DNA of 64,000 nt from Nitrospirillum amazonense. GTDB lineage: Bacteria > Pseudomonadota > Alphaproteobacteria > Azospirillales > Azospirillaceae. Below, piece after piece: positions 16,255-25,608 of this stretch. Where the stretch lies: assembly GCF_007828035.1 (NCBI RefSeq), contig NZ_VITV01000016.1, positions 45,756 to 109,755 on the forward strand. The letters run 5' to 3'. Under the pieces are notes generated by a model, which saw only the letters and a list, made by a program, of their open reading frames with translations, was not told the origin of the DNA and ran no database searches. Position 1 is the first letter of the stretch; each line of letters begins with the position of its first letter. Position numbers and translations under genes: made by a program.

Positions 16255-16990
16255 AACCCACGGGCGGGTCGCCGAGATCGTTTTCGACTGGCCGCCGGTC
16301 AACGCCTTCGACACCAGTGGCTGGGAACTGATCCCCCGGCTGGTGGAAAAGGCGGGGGGCGACGCGGAGGTACGCTGCGTCCTGATCCGCGCCGAGGGCA
16401 AGGGCTTCTGCGGCGGCGTCGACATCAAGGAGATGCAGGCCCATCCGGAACGCATCGTCAAGCTGAACCGGGACAACTACTTGACCTTCAAAGCCATCCG
16501 CGACTGCCCGGTTCCCGTCGTGTCGGCCCTGCATGGCTTCGTCATCGGTGGTGGCGTGAACATCGCCGGCGCCTCCGACATGCTGATCGCGGCGGAGGGT
16601 GCCTATATTTCCCTGCCGGAGATCGACCGGGGCGCCATGGGGGGGGCCGCCTTTCTGTCGCGCATGTTGCCGCTGCACAAGGTGCGCGCCGCCTTCTTCA
16701 CCGGTGGGCGGATCCCGGTGGAGGAAGCCTATCGCCTGGGCGCGGTGGAAGCGGTCGTGCCCAAGGAGCGCCTGCTGGAGGAGGCCCGCGCCTTCTGCGC
16801 CGTCATCGCCACCAAGAGCCGAACCGCCCTGGTCTTGGCCAAGCAGGCGCTGAACGGGCTGGAACCTTTGGACCCCTGCCAGGGCTACCGCTGGGAGCAG
16901 GGCTTCACCTTGGAAATGTACATGCATGAGGACAGCCAACGCGCCCGGGACGCCTTCGTCCACGACAAGGGCCGGACGGCCACCTTCTAG
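16238..16990 (+). CDS. echA20: EchA20, ring-D-cleaving crotonase
   Basis: 250 aa, close in length to the 247-aa mycobacterial EchA20. Shared landmarks are MPIT at the start, DWPPVNAF, GFCGGVDIKEMQ, NGF-type HGFVIGGGVNIAG, SLPEIDRGAMGGAAFLSR, and the C-terminal YRWEQGFTLE followed by RDAF. EchA20 hydrolytically opens ring D of the CoA-bound HIP intermediate before IpdAB opens ring C. It overlaps ipdC by 17 nt. The assignment rests on recalled family sequence; activity is untested. Confidence 0.88.
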   Translation: MPITLETHGRVAEIVFDWPPVNAFDTSGWELIPRLVEKAGGDAEVRCVLIRAEGKGFCGGVDIKEMQAHPERIVKLNRDNYLTFKAIRDCPVPVVSALHGFVIGGGVNIAGASDMLIAAEGAYISLPEIDRGAMGGAAFLSRMLPLHKVRAAFFTGGRIPVEEAYRLGAVEAVVPKERLLEEARAFCAVIATKSRTALVLAKQALNGLEPLDPCQGYRWEQGFTLEMYMHEDSQRARDAFVHDKGRTATF

Positions 16991-17002
16991 GAGCCCTGCC
17001 CC

Positions 17003-18163
17003 GTGAATCTGACCTATACGCCTGAGCAGAACGCCTTTCGCGCCGAGGTTCGGGCCTGGCTGGCGGCCCATGTGCCCGCCCGGCCCTTGCCCTCCTTCGA
17101 TGCCACGCGGGAAGGTTTCGAAGCCCACCGGGCTTGGGAGCGCACCCTGGCCGAGGGTCGCTGGGGCATGGTGACGTGGCCCCAGGAATACGGCGGCCGT
17201 GGCGTCGATCTGCTGCAATGGCTGATCTTCGAGGAGGAATACTACCGCGCCGGCGCCCCAGGGCGTGTGAACCAGAACGGTATTTTCCTGCTGGGCCCCA
17301 CATTGATGGAGTTCGGCACCCCGGAACAGAAGGCCCGCTTCCTGCCGGCCATGGCCAATGGCGACGAGATCTGGGCCCAGGCCTGGTCCGAGCCCCAGGC
17401 TGGCAGCGATCTGGCGGGGGTGCGGGCGACGGCCACCCGGGATGGCGACCACTATGTCCTCAACGGGTTGAAGACCTGGTCGTCGCGCGCCGCCTTCGCC
17501 GACTGGGCCTTCGGCCTGTTCCGCAGCGAGGCCGGCAGCCAGCGGCACCAGGGCCTGACGCTGGTGCTGTTCCCCCTGAATGCGCCTGGCGTGACGGTCA
17601 AACCCATCGCCCGCATCGACGGCAAGGTCGGCTTTGCGGAAATCTTCCTGGATAACGTCCGAGTGCCTGCGGACCAGCGGCTGGGCGATGAGGGGCAAGG
17701 CTGGCACATCTGCATGGTCACCGCCGGCTTCGAGCGCGGCCTGATGCTGCGCAGTCCCGCCCGCTACCAAGTGGCGGCCGCCCGCCTGGCGGCGCTGTAC
17801 CGGCGGGAGGGTGACCCCGACGACGCGGTTACGCGGGCGGCGGTGGCGCAAGCCTGGATGGATGCGGAGGCCTACGCCCTGTCCATCTACGCCACCGCCA
17901 GCCGCATCCTGGCCGGGCAGCCCATCGGACCGGAAACCAGCACCAACAAGATCTTCTGGTCGGAGCTGGATGTGACGCTGAACCGCACCGCCCTGTCGAT
18001 CCTGGGCGCCCGCGCCGAACTGCTGCCCGACCCCGCCGCCCCCGACCCCACGGGCGATTGGCTGGACGACTACATCTTCTCCCTCGCCGGCCCGATCTAC
18101 GCCGGCTCCAACGAAATCCAGCGCAACATCATCGCCGAACGCATGCTTGGGCTGCCGCGCTGA
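17003..18163 (+). CDS. Acyl-CoA dehydrogenase, FadE29/FadE30-type subunit
   Basis: 386 aa, full length; GTG start at 17003 after TAGGAGC. It has the ACAD N-terminal helical domain, the flavin-binding QAWSEPQAGSDLAG (about residues 131-144), GLKTWSSRAAFADW in the middle domain, and the C-terminal YAGSNEIQRNIIAERMLGLPR. In steroid degraders such subunits pair with a shorter partner as alpha2beta2 enzymes; the next gene, 11 nt away, is that kind of partner. It dehydrogenates a CoA-bound steroid fragment; which one is unknown. Confidence 0.85.
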   Translation: MNLTYTPEQNAFRAEVRAWLAAHVPARPLPSFDATREGFEAHRAWERTLAEGRWGMVTWPQEYGGRGVDLLQWLIFEEEYYRAGAPGRVNQNGIFLLGPTLMEFGTPEQKARFLPAMANGDEIWAQAWSEPQAGSDLAGVRATATRDGDHYVLNGLKTWSSRAAFADWAFGLFRSEAGSQRHQGLTLVLFPLNAPGVTVKPIARIDGKVGFAEIFLDNVRVPADQRLGDEGQGWHICMVTAGFERGLMLRSPARYQVAAARLAALYRREGDPDDAVTRAAVAQAWMDAEAYALSIYATASRILAGQPIGPETSTNKIFWSELDVTLNRTALSILGARAELLPDPAAPDPTGDWLDDYIFSLAGPIYAGSNEIQRNIIAERMLGLPR

Positions 18164-18174
18164 GGAACAGGCTG

Positions 18175-19248
18175 ATGGACTTCACCCTCACCGACGAACA
18201 GAAGATGCTGGCCGACGTGGTCGCCAAGTTGCTGGACGACCATTGCCCGCCCGCCGCCCTGCGCCAGTTGATGACCGACGGGGCTCCCCGCGACGCGGAC
18301 CGCTGGGGCGCCATCGTGGAAACCGGGCTGGTGCCGGTCCTGGTGCCGGCGGAGCAAGACGGCCTGGGCCTGGGCGAACTGGACTTCGCCCTGATTGCCC
18401 AGGCGTGCGGACGTGCAGCCTTGCCCGAACCGCTGGTCGACCATGCGGGCATCGCCCTGCCCTTGTTGGCCGCCTGCGCCCCGGCGCACCCCTTGTTGGC
18501 CGAGGCCTTGAGCGGCGCCGCCACGCTGGCGATCGGCCATCCCCTGAACCCGCTGGTCGCCGATGCCGATACGGCCGCCGCCCTGCTGCTGGTCCATGAG
18601 GGCGACCTGCACCTGGTACCGCGTGATCAGGTGACACTGACGCGCCGTCCCAGCATCGATCCATTCCGCCGCCTGTTCGACGTGGCGTGGAAGCCGAGCG
18701 GAACCACCCGCATCGCCAGCGCCGCCACCGCGGCCGGGCCCCTCGCGGACGCCATCGACCGGGGTGCCCTGTTCGCCGCCGCGCAGTGCCTGGGCCTGGC
18801 GCAGTGCTGCGTGGACTTGGCGGTCGCCTATGCCAAGGATCGCACCCAGTTCGGTAAGCCCATCGGGTCATACCAGGCCATCAAGCATCACCTGGCCTCC
18901 GTCCAGGTGAAGATCGAATTCGCCCGCCCCGTGCTGCATGCCGCCGCCACGCGCTTCCCCGACCGCGACACACGGTCCCGGGCGGCCATATCGCACGCCA
19001 AGCTGGTGGCGGCGGAGGCGGCGGACCTGGCCGCCCGCACCGCCATCCAGGTGCACGGCGCCATGGGCTACTCCTGGGAAGTGGACATCCATTTCTTCCT
19101 GAAACGCGCGTTGGCCCTGACTTACGTCTGGGGAACGCCGGCCTTCCACCAAGCGCGGGTGGAACGGCGCGTCCTGGCCGGCCCCCTCGGTCCCGACCAA
19201 ACCTTCCTGCCCGATCATCCCCGCCAGAACGAGGGCCAGCATGCCTGA
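18175..19248 (+). CDS. Acyl-CoA dehydrogenase, short partner subunit
   Basis: 357 aa; the ATG at 18175 (MDFTLTDEQKM) fits the family start. It is a divergent ACAD: the middle domain is reduced and lacks the clear flavin signature of the preceding protein. The C-terminal domain keeps DRTQFGKPIGSYQAIKHHLA and QVHGAMGYSWE. This is typical of the smaller subunit of alpha2beta2 steroid acyl-CoA dehydrogenases of the FadE28-FadE29 type. Its last codons overlap fadA6 by 8 nt. Confidence 0.82.
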   Translation: MDFTLTDEQKMLADVVAKLLDDHCPPAALRQLMTDGAPRDADRWGAIVETGLVPVLVPAEQDGLGLGELDFALIAQACGRAALPEPLVDHAGIALPLLAACAPAHPLLAEALSGAATLAIGHPLNPLVADADTAAALLLVHEGDLHLVPRDQVTLTRRPSIDPFRRLFDVAWKPSGTTRIASAATAAGPLADAIDRGALFAAAQCLGLAQCCVDLAVAYAKDRTQFGKPIGSYQAIKHHLASVQVKIEFARPVLHAAATRFPDRDTRSRAAISHAKLVAAEAADLAARTAIQVHGAMGYSWEVDIHFFLKRALALTYVWGTPAFHQARVERRVLAGPLGPDQTFLPDHPRQNEGQHA

Positions 19249-20392
19249 AGCCTATATCATCGACGCCGTCCGCACCCCGATCGGCCGCAAGAAGGGATCG
19301 CTGGCCGGCATGCATTCCGCCGATCTGGGCGCGCACGCCATTGCCGCGCTGATAGCCCGCACCGGGGTCGACCCCGGTGCCGTGAACGATGTCGTGTTCG
19401 GCTGCACCGAAACCATCGGCAGCCAGGCCGGCGACATCGCCCGTACCTGCTGGCTGGTGGCGGGTCTTCCCGATCATGTGCCGGGCGTCACCGTGGACCG
19501 TCAGTGCGGTTCCGCCCAACAGGCGGTCCACTTCGCGGCCCAGGGAGTCATGAGCGGCACGCAGGAGCTGGTGGTGGCCGGCGGCGTGCAGAACCTCAAC
19601 ATGATCCCCATCTCCGCCGCCATGGAAGTGGGCCGCACCTACGGCATTCCCGACCCCTTTTCCACCTCCCCCGGTTGGCTGGCCCGCTACGGCAAGCAGG
19701 AAGTCAGCCAATTCCGCGCTGCGGAGATGATCGCCGAAAAGTGGGGCGTCACCCGGGAAGCAATGGAGGGCTTCGCGCTGGCCAGCCACCAGAAGGCCAT
19801 CGCCGCCAGCGATGGCGGGCGCTTCGCCCGCGAGATCGCTCCGGTGGGGGAATTCACCACCGACGAGACGCCGCGTCGCGACACCTCGCTGGAGAAGATG
19901 GCCGGCCTGAAGCCCCTGGTGGAGGGTGGACGCCTGACCGCCGGCGTCAGCAGCCAGAACGCCGACGCCTCCGCCGCCCTGCTGATCGCCTCCGCCCAGG
20001 CCGTGAAGGATCATGGCCTGAAACCGCGGGCGCGCATCCATCACATGAGCGTGCGGGGCGACGACCCCGTGTGGATGCTGACCGCCCCGATCGCCGCGAC
20101 CCGCCATGCCCTGGCCAAGACGGGGCTGGCCCTGGCCGATATCGACCTGTTCGAATGCAACGAGGCCTTCGCCAGCGTGGTGCTGGCCTGGATGTCGGAA
20201 CTGGACATAGATCCGGACCGCGTGAACGTGAATGGCGGTGCCATAGCATTGGGGCACCCGCTGGGCGCCACCGGCGCCCGCATCATGACCACGCTGCTGA
20301 ACGAGTTGGAGCGGCGCCAAGGACGCTACGCCCTGCAGACCATGTGCGAGGGCGGCGGGCAGGCTAACGTGACCATCATCGAGCGGCTGTGA
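19241..20392 (+). CDS. fadA6: FadA6, steroid ring C/D thiolase
   Basis: 383 aa. Catalytic Cys89 sits in VDRQCGSAQQA, the His in GGAIALGHPLGATGAR and the second Cys in TMCEGGGQANVTIIERL. Long segments such as SLEKMAGLKPLVEGGRLT, MIAEKW and LGHPLGATGAR match what I recall of mycobacterial FadA6 (386 aa), more so than the second thiolase at 24,398. It performs the CoA-dependent cleavage of a beta-ketoacyl-CoA after IpdAB has opened the last ring. It overlaps the preceding ACAD by 8 nt. Confidence 0.87.
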   Translation: MPEAYIIDAVRTPIGRKKGSLAGMHSADLGAHAIAALIARTGVDPGAVNDVVFGCTETIGSQAGDIARTCWLVAGLPDHVPGVTVDRQCGSAQQAVHFAAQGVMSGTQELVVAGGVQNLNMIPISAAMEVGRTYGIPDPFSTSPGWLARYGKQEVSQFRAAEMIAEKWGVTREAMEGFALASHQKAIAASDGGRFAREIAPVGEFTTDETPRRDTSLEKMAGLKPLVEGGRLTAGVSSQNADASAALLIASAQAVKDHGLKPRARIHHMSVRGDDPVWMLTAPIAATRHALAKTGLALADIDLFECNEAFASVVLAWMSELDIDPDRVNVNGGAIALGHPLGATGARIMTTLLNELERRQGRYALQTMCEGGGQANVTIIERL

Positions 20393-20396
20393 CACC

Positions 20397-21041
20397 ATGG
20401 CCGTCTATAGCTACCAAGGCATCGTACCGGTCGTGGACCCGAGCAGCTTCGTCCATCCGGGCGCGACGCTGATCGGTGACGTCATCGTCGGCCCTGGCTG
20501 CTATCTCGGGCCGGGCGCGTCGCTGCGCGGCGACTTCGGCCGCATCGTGGTGGAGGGCGACAGCAGCATCCAGGACAACTGCACCCTCCACACCTCGTCC
20601 GGCAACGACTGCCACGTCGGGCTGGGCGCCACCATCGGACACGGCGCCGTGCTGCATGGCTGCCGCATCGGGCGGCACACCCTGGTGGGCATCAACGCCG
20701 TCGTCCTGGACAACGCCGAGCTGGGAGAGGACTGCCTGGTCGCCGCCCTGTCCCTGGTGCGCCCGGACGCCCGGTTCGAGGCCGGCTGCCTGATCGCAGG
20801 CAACCCGGCCAAGGTGATCCGCCATTTCAGGCCCGACCAGATCACCTGGCGCAACACCGGGGACGGCGAATACCAGCGCCTGACCCGCGAGGCCTTCACC
20901 GACCTGCGGGAATGTCAGCCGCTGGCCGCCGCGGAACCGGACCGGCCACGCATCCGCGCCAACGCCATTGCCGTGCGCCTACGGGGCGCCACGGCCGAGG
21001 AACGCCGGCGCCGCGCCGCCGCCACAGAGCATGGGGAATAA
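20397..21041 (+). CDS. PaaY-like left-handed beta-helix protein (hexapeptide repeat)
   Basis: 214 aa. The N-terminal about 150 residues are imperfect hexapeptide repeats (FVHPGATLIGDVIVGPGCYLG...), followed by a helical, Arg-rich tail. The repeats include SLRGDFGRIV, IQDNC and GHGAVLHGC, with His residues where gamma-class carbonic anhydrase-like proteins bind metal. Overall it resembles PaaY, the thioesterase of the phenylacetate pathway that rescues CoA from dead-end adducts. A housekeeping thioesterase for stalled steroid-CoA esters would fit its place between a thiolase and an SDR. This function is inferred; carnitine-operon CaiE-type relatives are the alternative. Confidence 0.7.
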   Translation: MAVYSYQGIVPVVDPSSFVHPGATLIGDVIVGPGCYLGPGASLRGDFGRIVVEGDSSIQDNCTLHTSSGNDCHVGLGATIGHGAVLHGCRIGRHTLVGINAVVLDNAELGEDCLVAALSLVRPDARFEAGCLIAGNPAKVIRHFRPDQITWRNTGDGEYQRLTREAFTDLRECQPLAAAEPDRPRIRANAIAVRLRGATAEERRRRAAATEHGE

Positions 21042-21043
21042 CG

Positions 21044-21955
21044 ATGTCGCGTATCTGCGAAGGCCGGGTGGTTGTCGTCACCGGCGCTGGTAACGGCCTG
21101 GGCCGGGCCTATGCCCTGGGCCTGGCCGCGGAAGGCGCCCGGGTGGTGGTGAACGACCTGGGCGTGGGAACCCACGGTGAAAGTGGAGCCACGGAGGGGG
21201 CCGCTGCACGGGTGGTGAACGAGATCCGGGCCGCCGGCGGCCAAGCCGTGGCCAACACGGACGACGTCACCGATTGGGACGCCAGCGGCCGCATCGTGGA
21301 ATGCGCGCTGGACAGCTTCGGCGACCTGCATGCCGTGGTGAACAACGCCGGCTTCGTTCGCGACCGTATGTTTGTTTCCTGCACGCCCGATGAATGGGAT
21401 GCCGTCCTGCGCGTGCATCTGCGTGGTCACTTCTGCACCAGTCGTCACGCCGTGGACTTCTGGCGCGCCCGCCAAAAGGCCGGGCACACGGTGGATGCCC
21501 GCATCATCAACACCACCTCCGGCGCCGGCCTGCAGGGCAGCATCGGGCAAAGCGCCTATTCCGCCGCCAAGGGCGGCATCGCCACCCTGACCCTTGTACA
21601 GGCGGCGGAACTGGGCCGCTACGGCATCACCGCCAACGCCCTCGCCCCGAATGCCCGCACCCGCATGACCGAGGGCGCCTTCGCCGCCGAGATGAACCGG
21701 CAGGAGGGGGACCTGGATGTCTATGCCCCCGAGAACACGGCCCCCTTGGTCGCCTGGCTTTGCAGCGCCCAATCGCGGGAAGTCACCGGACAGGTTTTTG
21801 AGTTGAAGGGCGGGCGGCTGTGGCTGTCCCAGGGCTGGACCGACAGCGTGTCCATCGACAAGAAGGCCCGCTGGGCAGCCGATGAGCTGGGCCCGGCGAT
21901 CCAGGACCTGCTGCGTGCCCGGATGCCGCCCAAGCCCGTCTACGGCGCGGGCTGA
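21044..21955 (+). CDS. Short-chain dehydrogenase, 17beta-HSD type 4-like
   Basis: 303 aa from the ATG at 21044, two nt after the previous stop. It shows TGAGNGLGRAYALGLAAEGARVVVNDLG, the signature of the HSD17B4/Hsd4A group (acidic NDLG for NAD), then NNAG and a TTSGAGL..SAYSAAK catalytic segment. The C-terminal 60 residues, past the Rossmann core, also follow that group. It probably oxidises a (3R)- or side-chain hydroxyacyl-CoA to the keto form ahead of a thiolase. MaoC hydratases commonly supply such substrates, and one is encoded at 23,927. Confidence 0.8.
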   Translation: MSRICEGRVVVVTGAGNGLGRAYALGLAAEGARVVVNDLGVGTHGESGATEGAAARVVNEIRAAGGQAVANTDDVTDWDASGRIVECALDSFGDLHAVVNNAGFVRDRMFVSCTPDEWDAVLRVHLRGHFCTSRHAVDFWRARQKAGHTVDARIINTTSGAGLQGSIGQSAYSAAKGGIATLTLVQAAELGRYGITANALAPNARTRMTEGAFAAEMNRQEGDLDVYAPENTAPLVAWLCSAQSREVTGQVFELKGGRLWLSQGWTDSVSIDKKARWAADELGPAIQDLLRARMPPKPVYGAG

Positions 21956-21965
21956 GGATGGCACC

Positions 21966-23114
21966 ATGCATTTCGCTTTGACCGACGATCAGCGCGCGAT
22001 CCGCGACAGCGTCCAGGCCTTCCTTCAGGAAGCCGCCGGCCTGGACCGCCTTCGCTCCACCATCGAGGCCGATGCCGGCTGGGATGCCGAACTTTGGCAC
22101 AATCTGGCGGTCGACATGGGCTATGCCGGCCTGATGGTGCCTGAGGCTTATGGCGGCATCGGGGGCGGCGCCGTCGACATGGCGCTGGTGTTGGAGGAGA
22201 CGGGTGCGCGGCTGGCCATGGCGCCCTTCTTCGAAACCGCGGTTCTCGGTGTCCAGACCATCCTCGGCGCGGGCACGGAGGCGCAGAAGCGGAGCCTGTT
22301 GCCCGGCTTGGCTGATGGCAGCACCAAGGCGACCCTGGCCCTGACCGGTCCCCAGGGCCGGCCGGCCCCCGATGGGGTTACCGCCTGGCTCAGGGCGGAA
22401 GAAGGCGCATGGCGTCTTAGCGGCGAATCCTGCTTCGTGCCCTTCGCCCATGTCGCCGACCTGCTGCTGGTGGCCGCCCGTGCCCCCCTGTCCGCCGGCC
22501 CCCGGGGCATCAGCCTGTTGGCCCTGCCCCGCGACGCGACCGGCTTGCGGGTCGAGCGCCAGCCCGGGCTTGACCCGACACGGCCCCTGTGCCGCCTGAC
22601 TTTCGACACCGTCGCGGTGGCGCCCGATCAGATCCTGGGGAGAGCCGAGGAAGCCGGCCCCGTCCTGGAGCGTATCCTGGCCACCGCCGCCGGCTTGCTG
22701 GCGGCGGAACAGACCGGTGGTGCCGCCTTCTGCCTGGCCACCACCGTGGAGTATGCCCAGCAGCGGGTGCAGTTCGGCCGCAAGATCGCTTCCTTCCAGG
22801 CGGTGAAGCACGAATTGGCCGACATGATGGTGGCCGTGGAGGCCGCCCGCTCCGCCGCGCTCTACGCTGCCGCCGCCATCGATACCGACACCGACCTGCT
22901 GGAGGCGTGTTCCGCCGCCAAGAGCTGGTGTTCAGACGCCTATCGTCATTGCGCTGGTGAAACGATCCAGCTTCACGGCGGCATCGGCTTCACCTGGGAA
23001 CATCACGCCCACCTCTACTTCAAACGCGCCTGGTCCAGTTCAGCCTGGCTGGGCGACCCGGCCCATCACCGCGAGCGGGTCGCCCGGTTGATGGGCCTGG
23101 ATGACATTCCCTGA
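21966..23114 (+). CDS. Acyl-CoA dehydrogenase, short partner-type subunit
   Basis: 382 aa from the ATG at 21966. The N-terminal MHFALTDDQRAIRDSVQAFL and C-terminal QRVQFGRKIASFQAVKHELADM plus LHGGIGFTWEHHAHLYFKRA identify an ACAD. The middle flavin-binding region is degenerate, as in the non-catalytic subunit of alpha2beta2 enzymes. The likely partner, at 25,609, is separated by three genes, unlike the adjacent pair at 17,003/18,175. Confidence 0.8.
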   Translation: MHFALTDDQRAIRDSVQAFLQEAAGLDRLRSTIEADAGWDAELWHNLAVDMGYAGLMVPEAYGGIGGGAVDMALVLEETGARLAMAPFFETAVLGVQTILGAGTEAQKRSLLPGLADGSTKATLALTGPQGRPAPDGVTAWLRAEEGAWRLSGESCFVPFAHVADLLLVAARAPLSAGPRGISLLALPRDATGLRVERQPGLDPTRPLCRLTFDTVAVAPDQILGRAEEAGPVLERILATAAGLLAAEQTGGAAFCLATTVEYAQQRVQFGRKIASFQAVKHELADMMVAVEAARSAALYAAAAIDTDTDLLEACSAAKSWCSDAYRHCAGETIQLHGGIGFTWEHHAHLYFKRAWSSSAWLGDPAHHRERVARLMGLDDIP

Positions 23115-23121
23115 GGACCCT

Positions 23122-23922
23122 ATGACCATTCCAGCCCCCCGCCCCGTCGCCCCCCCACCCTACCCGCCCGCCCGTGGCCTTTTAACAGGCAAGACGGTGG
23201 TCATCACCGCCGCCGCGGGCACCGGAATCGGCTATGCCGTCGCCAAGCGCGCCGCCGAGGAGGGCGCGCGGCTGCTGATCAGCGACTATCACGAGCGCCG
23301 CCTGGGCGAAGCCGCTGACCGTCTGGCGGCGGAAACGGGCCACCGCCCGGCCACCCAGCTGTGCGATGTCACCAAGGAAAGTGATGTCCAAGCGCTGCGC
23401 GCCGCAGCGGACCGGGCGCTGGATGGCGTCGACGTCCTGATCAACAACGCCGGCCTGGGTGGTGAGGCGTCCGTCGTCGAAATGACGGATGAACAATGGT
23501 CGCGGGTGCTGGATGTCACTCTGACCAGCGTCTTCCGCATGAGCCGCGCCTTCCTGCCCGGAATGTACGCCCGCGGTGGCGGCGCCATCGTCAACAACGC
23601 CTCCGTCCTGGGCTGGAGGGCGCAGGCGGGTCAGGCGCACTACGCGGCCGCCAAGGCGGGTGTGATGGCCTTCACCCGCTGTGCCGCCATCGAGGCTGCG
23701 GGCCATGGCGTGCGCATCAACGCCGTGGCGCCCTCCATCGCCATGCACCCTTTCCTGGCCAAGGTGACGACACCGGAAGCGCTGGAGCGATTGGCGGCAC
23801 AAGAGGCCTTTGGGCGGCCGGCCGAAGTGTGGGAGGTGGCCAACGCCATGCTGTTCCTGGCGTCCGACCTTTCCTCCTACATGACGGGCGAAGTGCTGTC
23901 CGTCTCCAGCCAGCGGGCCTGA
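23122..23922 (+). CDS. ipdF: IpdF, hydroxy-HIP-CoA dehydrogenase (SDR)
   Basis: 266 aa from the ATG at 23122; an upstream ATG at 23101 lies inside the preceding gene. The cofactor loop is TAAAGTGIG (29-37) and the catalytic residues are S161, Y174, K178. Several stretches follow mycobacterial IpdF nearly word for word in memory: ISDYHERRLGE, NNASVLGWRAQ, HYAAAKAGVMAFTRC and the tail SSYMTGEVLSVS. IpdF oxidises the 5-hydroxyl of the CoA-activated HIP intermediate. The GAGGAC just upstream is the ribosome site. Confidence 0.9.
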   Translation: MTIPAPRPVAPPPYPPARGLLTGKTVVITAAAGTGIGYAVAKRAAEEGARLLISDYHERRLGEAADRLAAETGHRPATQLCDVTKESDVQALRAAADRALDGVDVLINNAGLGGEASVVEMTDEQWSRVLDVTLTSVFRMSRAFLPGMYARGGGAIVNNASVLGWRAQAGQAHYAAAKAGVMAFTRCAAIEAAGHGVRINAVAPSIAMHPFLAKVTTPEALERLAAQEAFGRPAEVWEVANAMLFLASDLSSYMTGEVLSVSSQRA

Positions 23923-23926
23923 GCCC

Positions 23927-24385
23927 ATGGCGATCACCGTGGACACGCCGCACGATCTGCTGAACCAGGTGGGCCAGGACCTCGGCACCACCGAATGGCT
24001 GGTCGTGGACCAGGACCGGATCGACGGCTTCGCCCAGGTCACGGGCGACCATCAGTGGATCCATGTCGATCCCGTGCGGGCCAAGGAGGGCCCCTTCGGC
24101 ACCACCATCGCCCACGGCTACCTGACACTCAGCCTGGTCAACCTGTTCCTGCCGCAGTTGCTGCGCATCCAGTCCTTCGCTTCCGGCGTCAACGTGGGGC
24201 TGGATCAGGTGCGCTTCATCGCTCCCGTCCGGGTGGGCTCCCGCCTGCGGGGCCAAGGCCAGATCCTGGCGGTGAAAGAGGTCAAAGGCGGCGCCATCCA
24301 GTCCGTCGTGCGCATGACCGTCGAGATTGACGGGCAGGAAAAGCCCGCCTGCGTCGCCGACACCATCTCCCGCTACTTCCCCTGA
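23927..24385 (+). CDS. MaoC-type (R)-specific enoyl-CoA hydratase
   Basis: 152 aa single hot-dog domain. The hydratase-2 motif reads FAQVTGD41HQWIH46VD, supplying the catalytic Asp and His, followed by GPFGTTIAHGYLTLSL. The protein resembles the small mycobacterial hydratase Rv0130 over its length, including DHQWIHVD and KPACVADTISRY. It would hydrate a trans-2-enoyl-CoA to the (3R)-hydroxy form, matching the HSD17B4-like dehydrogenase two genes upstream. Start 23927 is 4 nt after ipdF. Confidence 0.87.
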   Translation: MAITVDTPHDLLNQVGQDLGTTEWLVVDQDRIDGFAQVTGDHQWIHVDPVRAKEGPFGTTIAHGYLTLSLVNLFLPQLLRIQSFASGVNVGLDQVRFIAPVRVGSRLRGQGQILAVKEVKGGAIQSVVRMTVEIDGQEKPACVADTISRYFP

Positions 24386-24397
24386 GGGTTCCCTACC

Positions 24398-25600
24398 ATG
24401 CGTGAAGCCGTCATCGTCTCCATCGCCCGCACCCCCATCGGGAAGGCCTACCGGGGCGCCTACAACGACACCGACGCGGCCGCCCTGTCCGGCCATGTCG
24501 TGGCGGAGGTCGTTCGCCGCGCCGGTATCGACCCCGCCTTGGTGGAGGATCTGATCCTGGGCTGCGCCTCACAGCAGGGCAACCAGAGCTATAACATCGG
24601 GCGCCTGACCGTGGCTTCGGCCGGCCTGCCGCAGAGCGTGGCGGGCATGAGCCTGGACCGGCAGTGCGGCTCCGGCCTGATGGCCATCGCCACCGCCGCC
24701 AAGCAGATCATGGTCGACGGCATGGACGTCGTCGTGGCGGGCGGCGTCGAGAGCATCAGTCTGACCCAAACCAAGCACAAGAGCACCTACCGCACCCGTT
24801 CTCAGTCGGTGCTGGCTCATATGCCGCACATGTGGATTCCCATGATCGAGACGGCGGAAATCGTCGCCGAACGCTATGGCGTGAGTCGGGAGGCGCAGGA
24901 CGAATTCAGCCTGCAGAGCCATCAGCGTACGGTGGCGGCCCAGGCGGCCGGCCGCTTCGCGGCGGAACTGGCCCCCCTGCCCACCCGCAAAGCCGTCGTC
25001 GACAAGGAAACGGGCGAGACCTCCTACCAGGAAGTGACGCTGGGCGCTGATGAAGGCCCGCGGGCGGATACGACCCTGGACGGTCTGACCAAGCTGGCCC
25101 CGGTCTACAAGGACGGCGCGCTGGTGAAGGAGGGCCGCCATATCACGGCCGGCAACGCCTCTCAGCTGTCGGACGGGGCGGCCGCCGTGTTGCTCATGGA
25201 GGCCAAGCTGGCCGAACGCCTGGGCCTGGAACCGCTGGGTGCCTACCGCGGTGTCGCGGTCGCCGGTTGCGCCCCGGAGGAAATGGGCGTCGGCCCGGTG
25301 TTTGCGGTGCCCAAGCTGCTGGAGCGGACGGGACGCACCATGGCCGACATCGGCCTGTGGGAGCTGAACGAGGCCTTTGCCTCCCAGGCGCTGTATTGCC
25401 GCGATCGGCTGGGCATCGACAACGACCGCCTGAATGTGGATGGCGGCGCCATTGCCGTGGGGCATCCCTTCGGCATGACGGGCGCGCGCCTTGCCGGTCA
25501 CTTGCTGGTCGAAGGCCACCGCCGGCGGGAGAAGTACGGTGTGGTCACCATGTGCATCGGTGGCGGCATGGGTGCCGCCGGCCTGTTCGAAATCTTCTGA
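24398..25600 (+). CDS. Acetyl-CoA acyltransferase (second thiolase)
   Basis: 400 aa. Active-site Cys90 in [17 protein letters not shown] near residue 115, NEAFASQ, the His in [16 protein letters not shown] and the final Cys in [13 protein letters not shown]. This is a general degradative thiolase (FadA type), distinct from FadA6 at 19,241. It probably completes beta-oxidation of the steroid side chain or of the products of ring opening. It sits 12 nt after the MaoC gene and 8 nt before an ACAD. Confidence 0.88.
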   Translation: MREAVIVSIARTPIGKAYRGAYNDTDAAALSGHVVAEVVRRAGIDPALVEDLILGCASQQGNQSYNIGRLTVASAGLPQSVAGMSLDRQCGSGLMAIATAAKQIMVDGMDVVVAGGVESISLTQTKHKSTYRTRSQSVLAHMPHMWIPMIETAEIVAERYGVSREAQDEFSLQSHQRTVAAQAAGRFAAELAPLPTRKAVVDKETGETSYQEVTLGADEGPRADTTLDGLTKLAPVYKDGALVKEGRHITAGNASQLSDGAAAVLLMEAKLAERLGLEPLGAYRGVAVAGCAPEEMGVGPVFAVPKLLERTGRTMADIGLWELNEAFASQALYCRDRLGIDNDRLNVDGGAIAVGHPFGMTGARLAGHLLVEGHRRREKYGVVTMCIGGGMGAAGLFEIF

Positions 25601-25608
25601 GACAGCCC

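Noticed and set aside
16103..17851. A 582-codon minus-strand frame opposite echA20 and an acyl-CoA dehydrogenase
   Set aside because: Covers two real, overlapping operon genes in antisense; the composition is typical of shadow frames.
24398..25600. Naming the second thiolase FadA6 or FadA5
   Set aside because: The thiolase at 19,241 matches FadA6 better, and the second lacks features that would separate FadA5 from general degradative thiolases.
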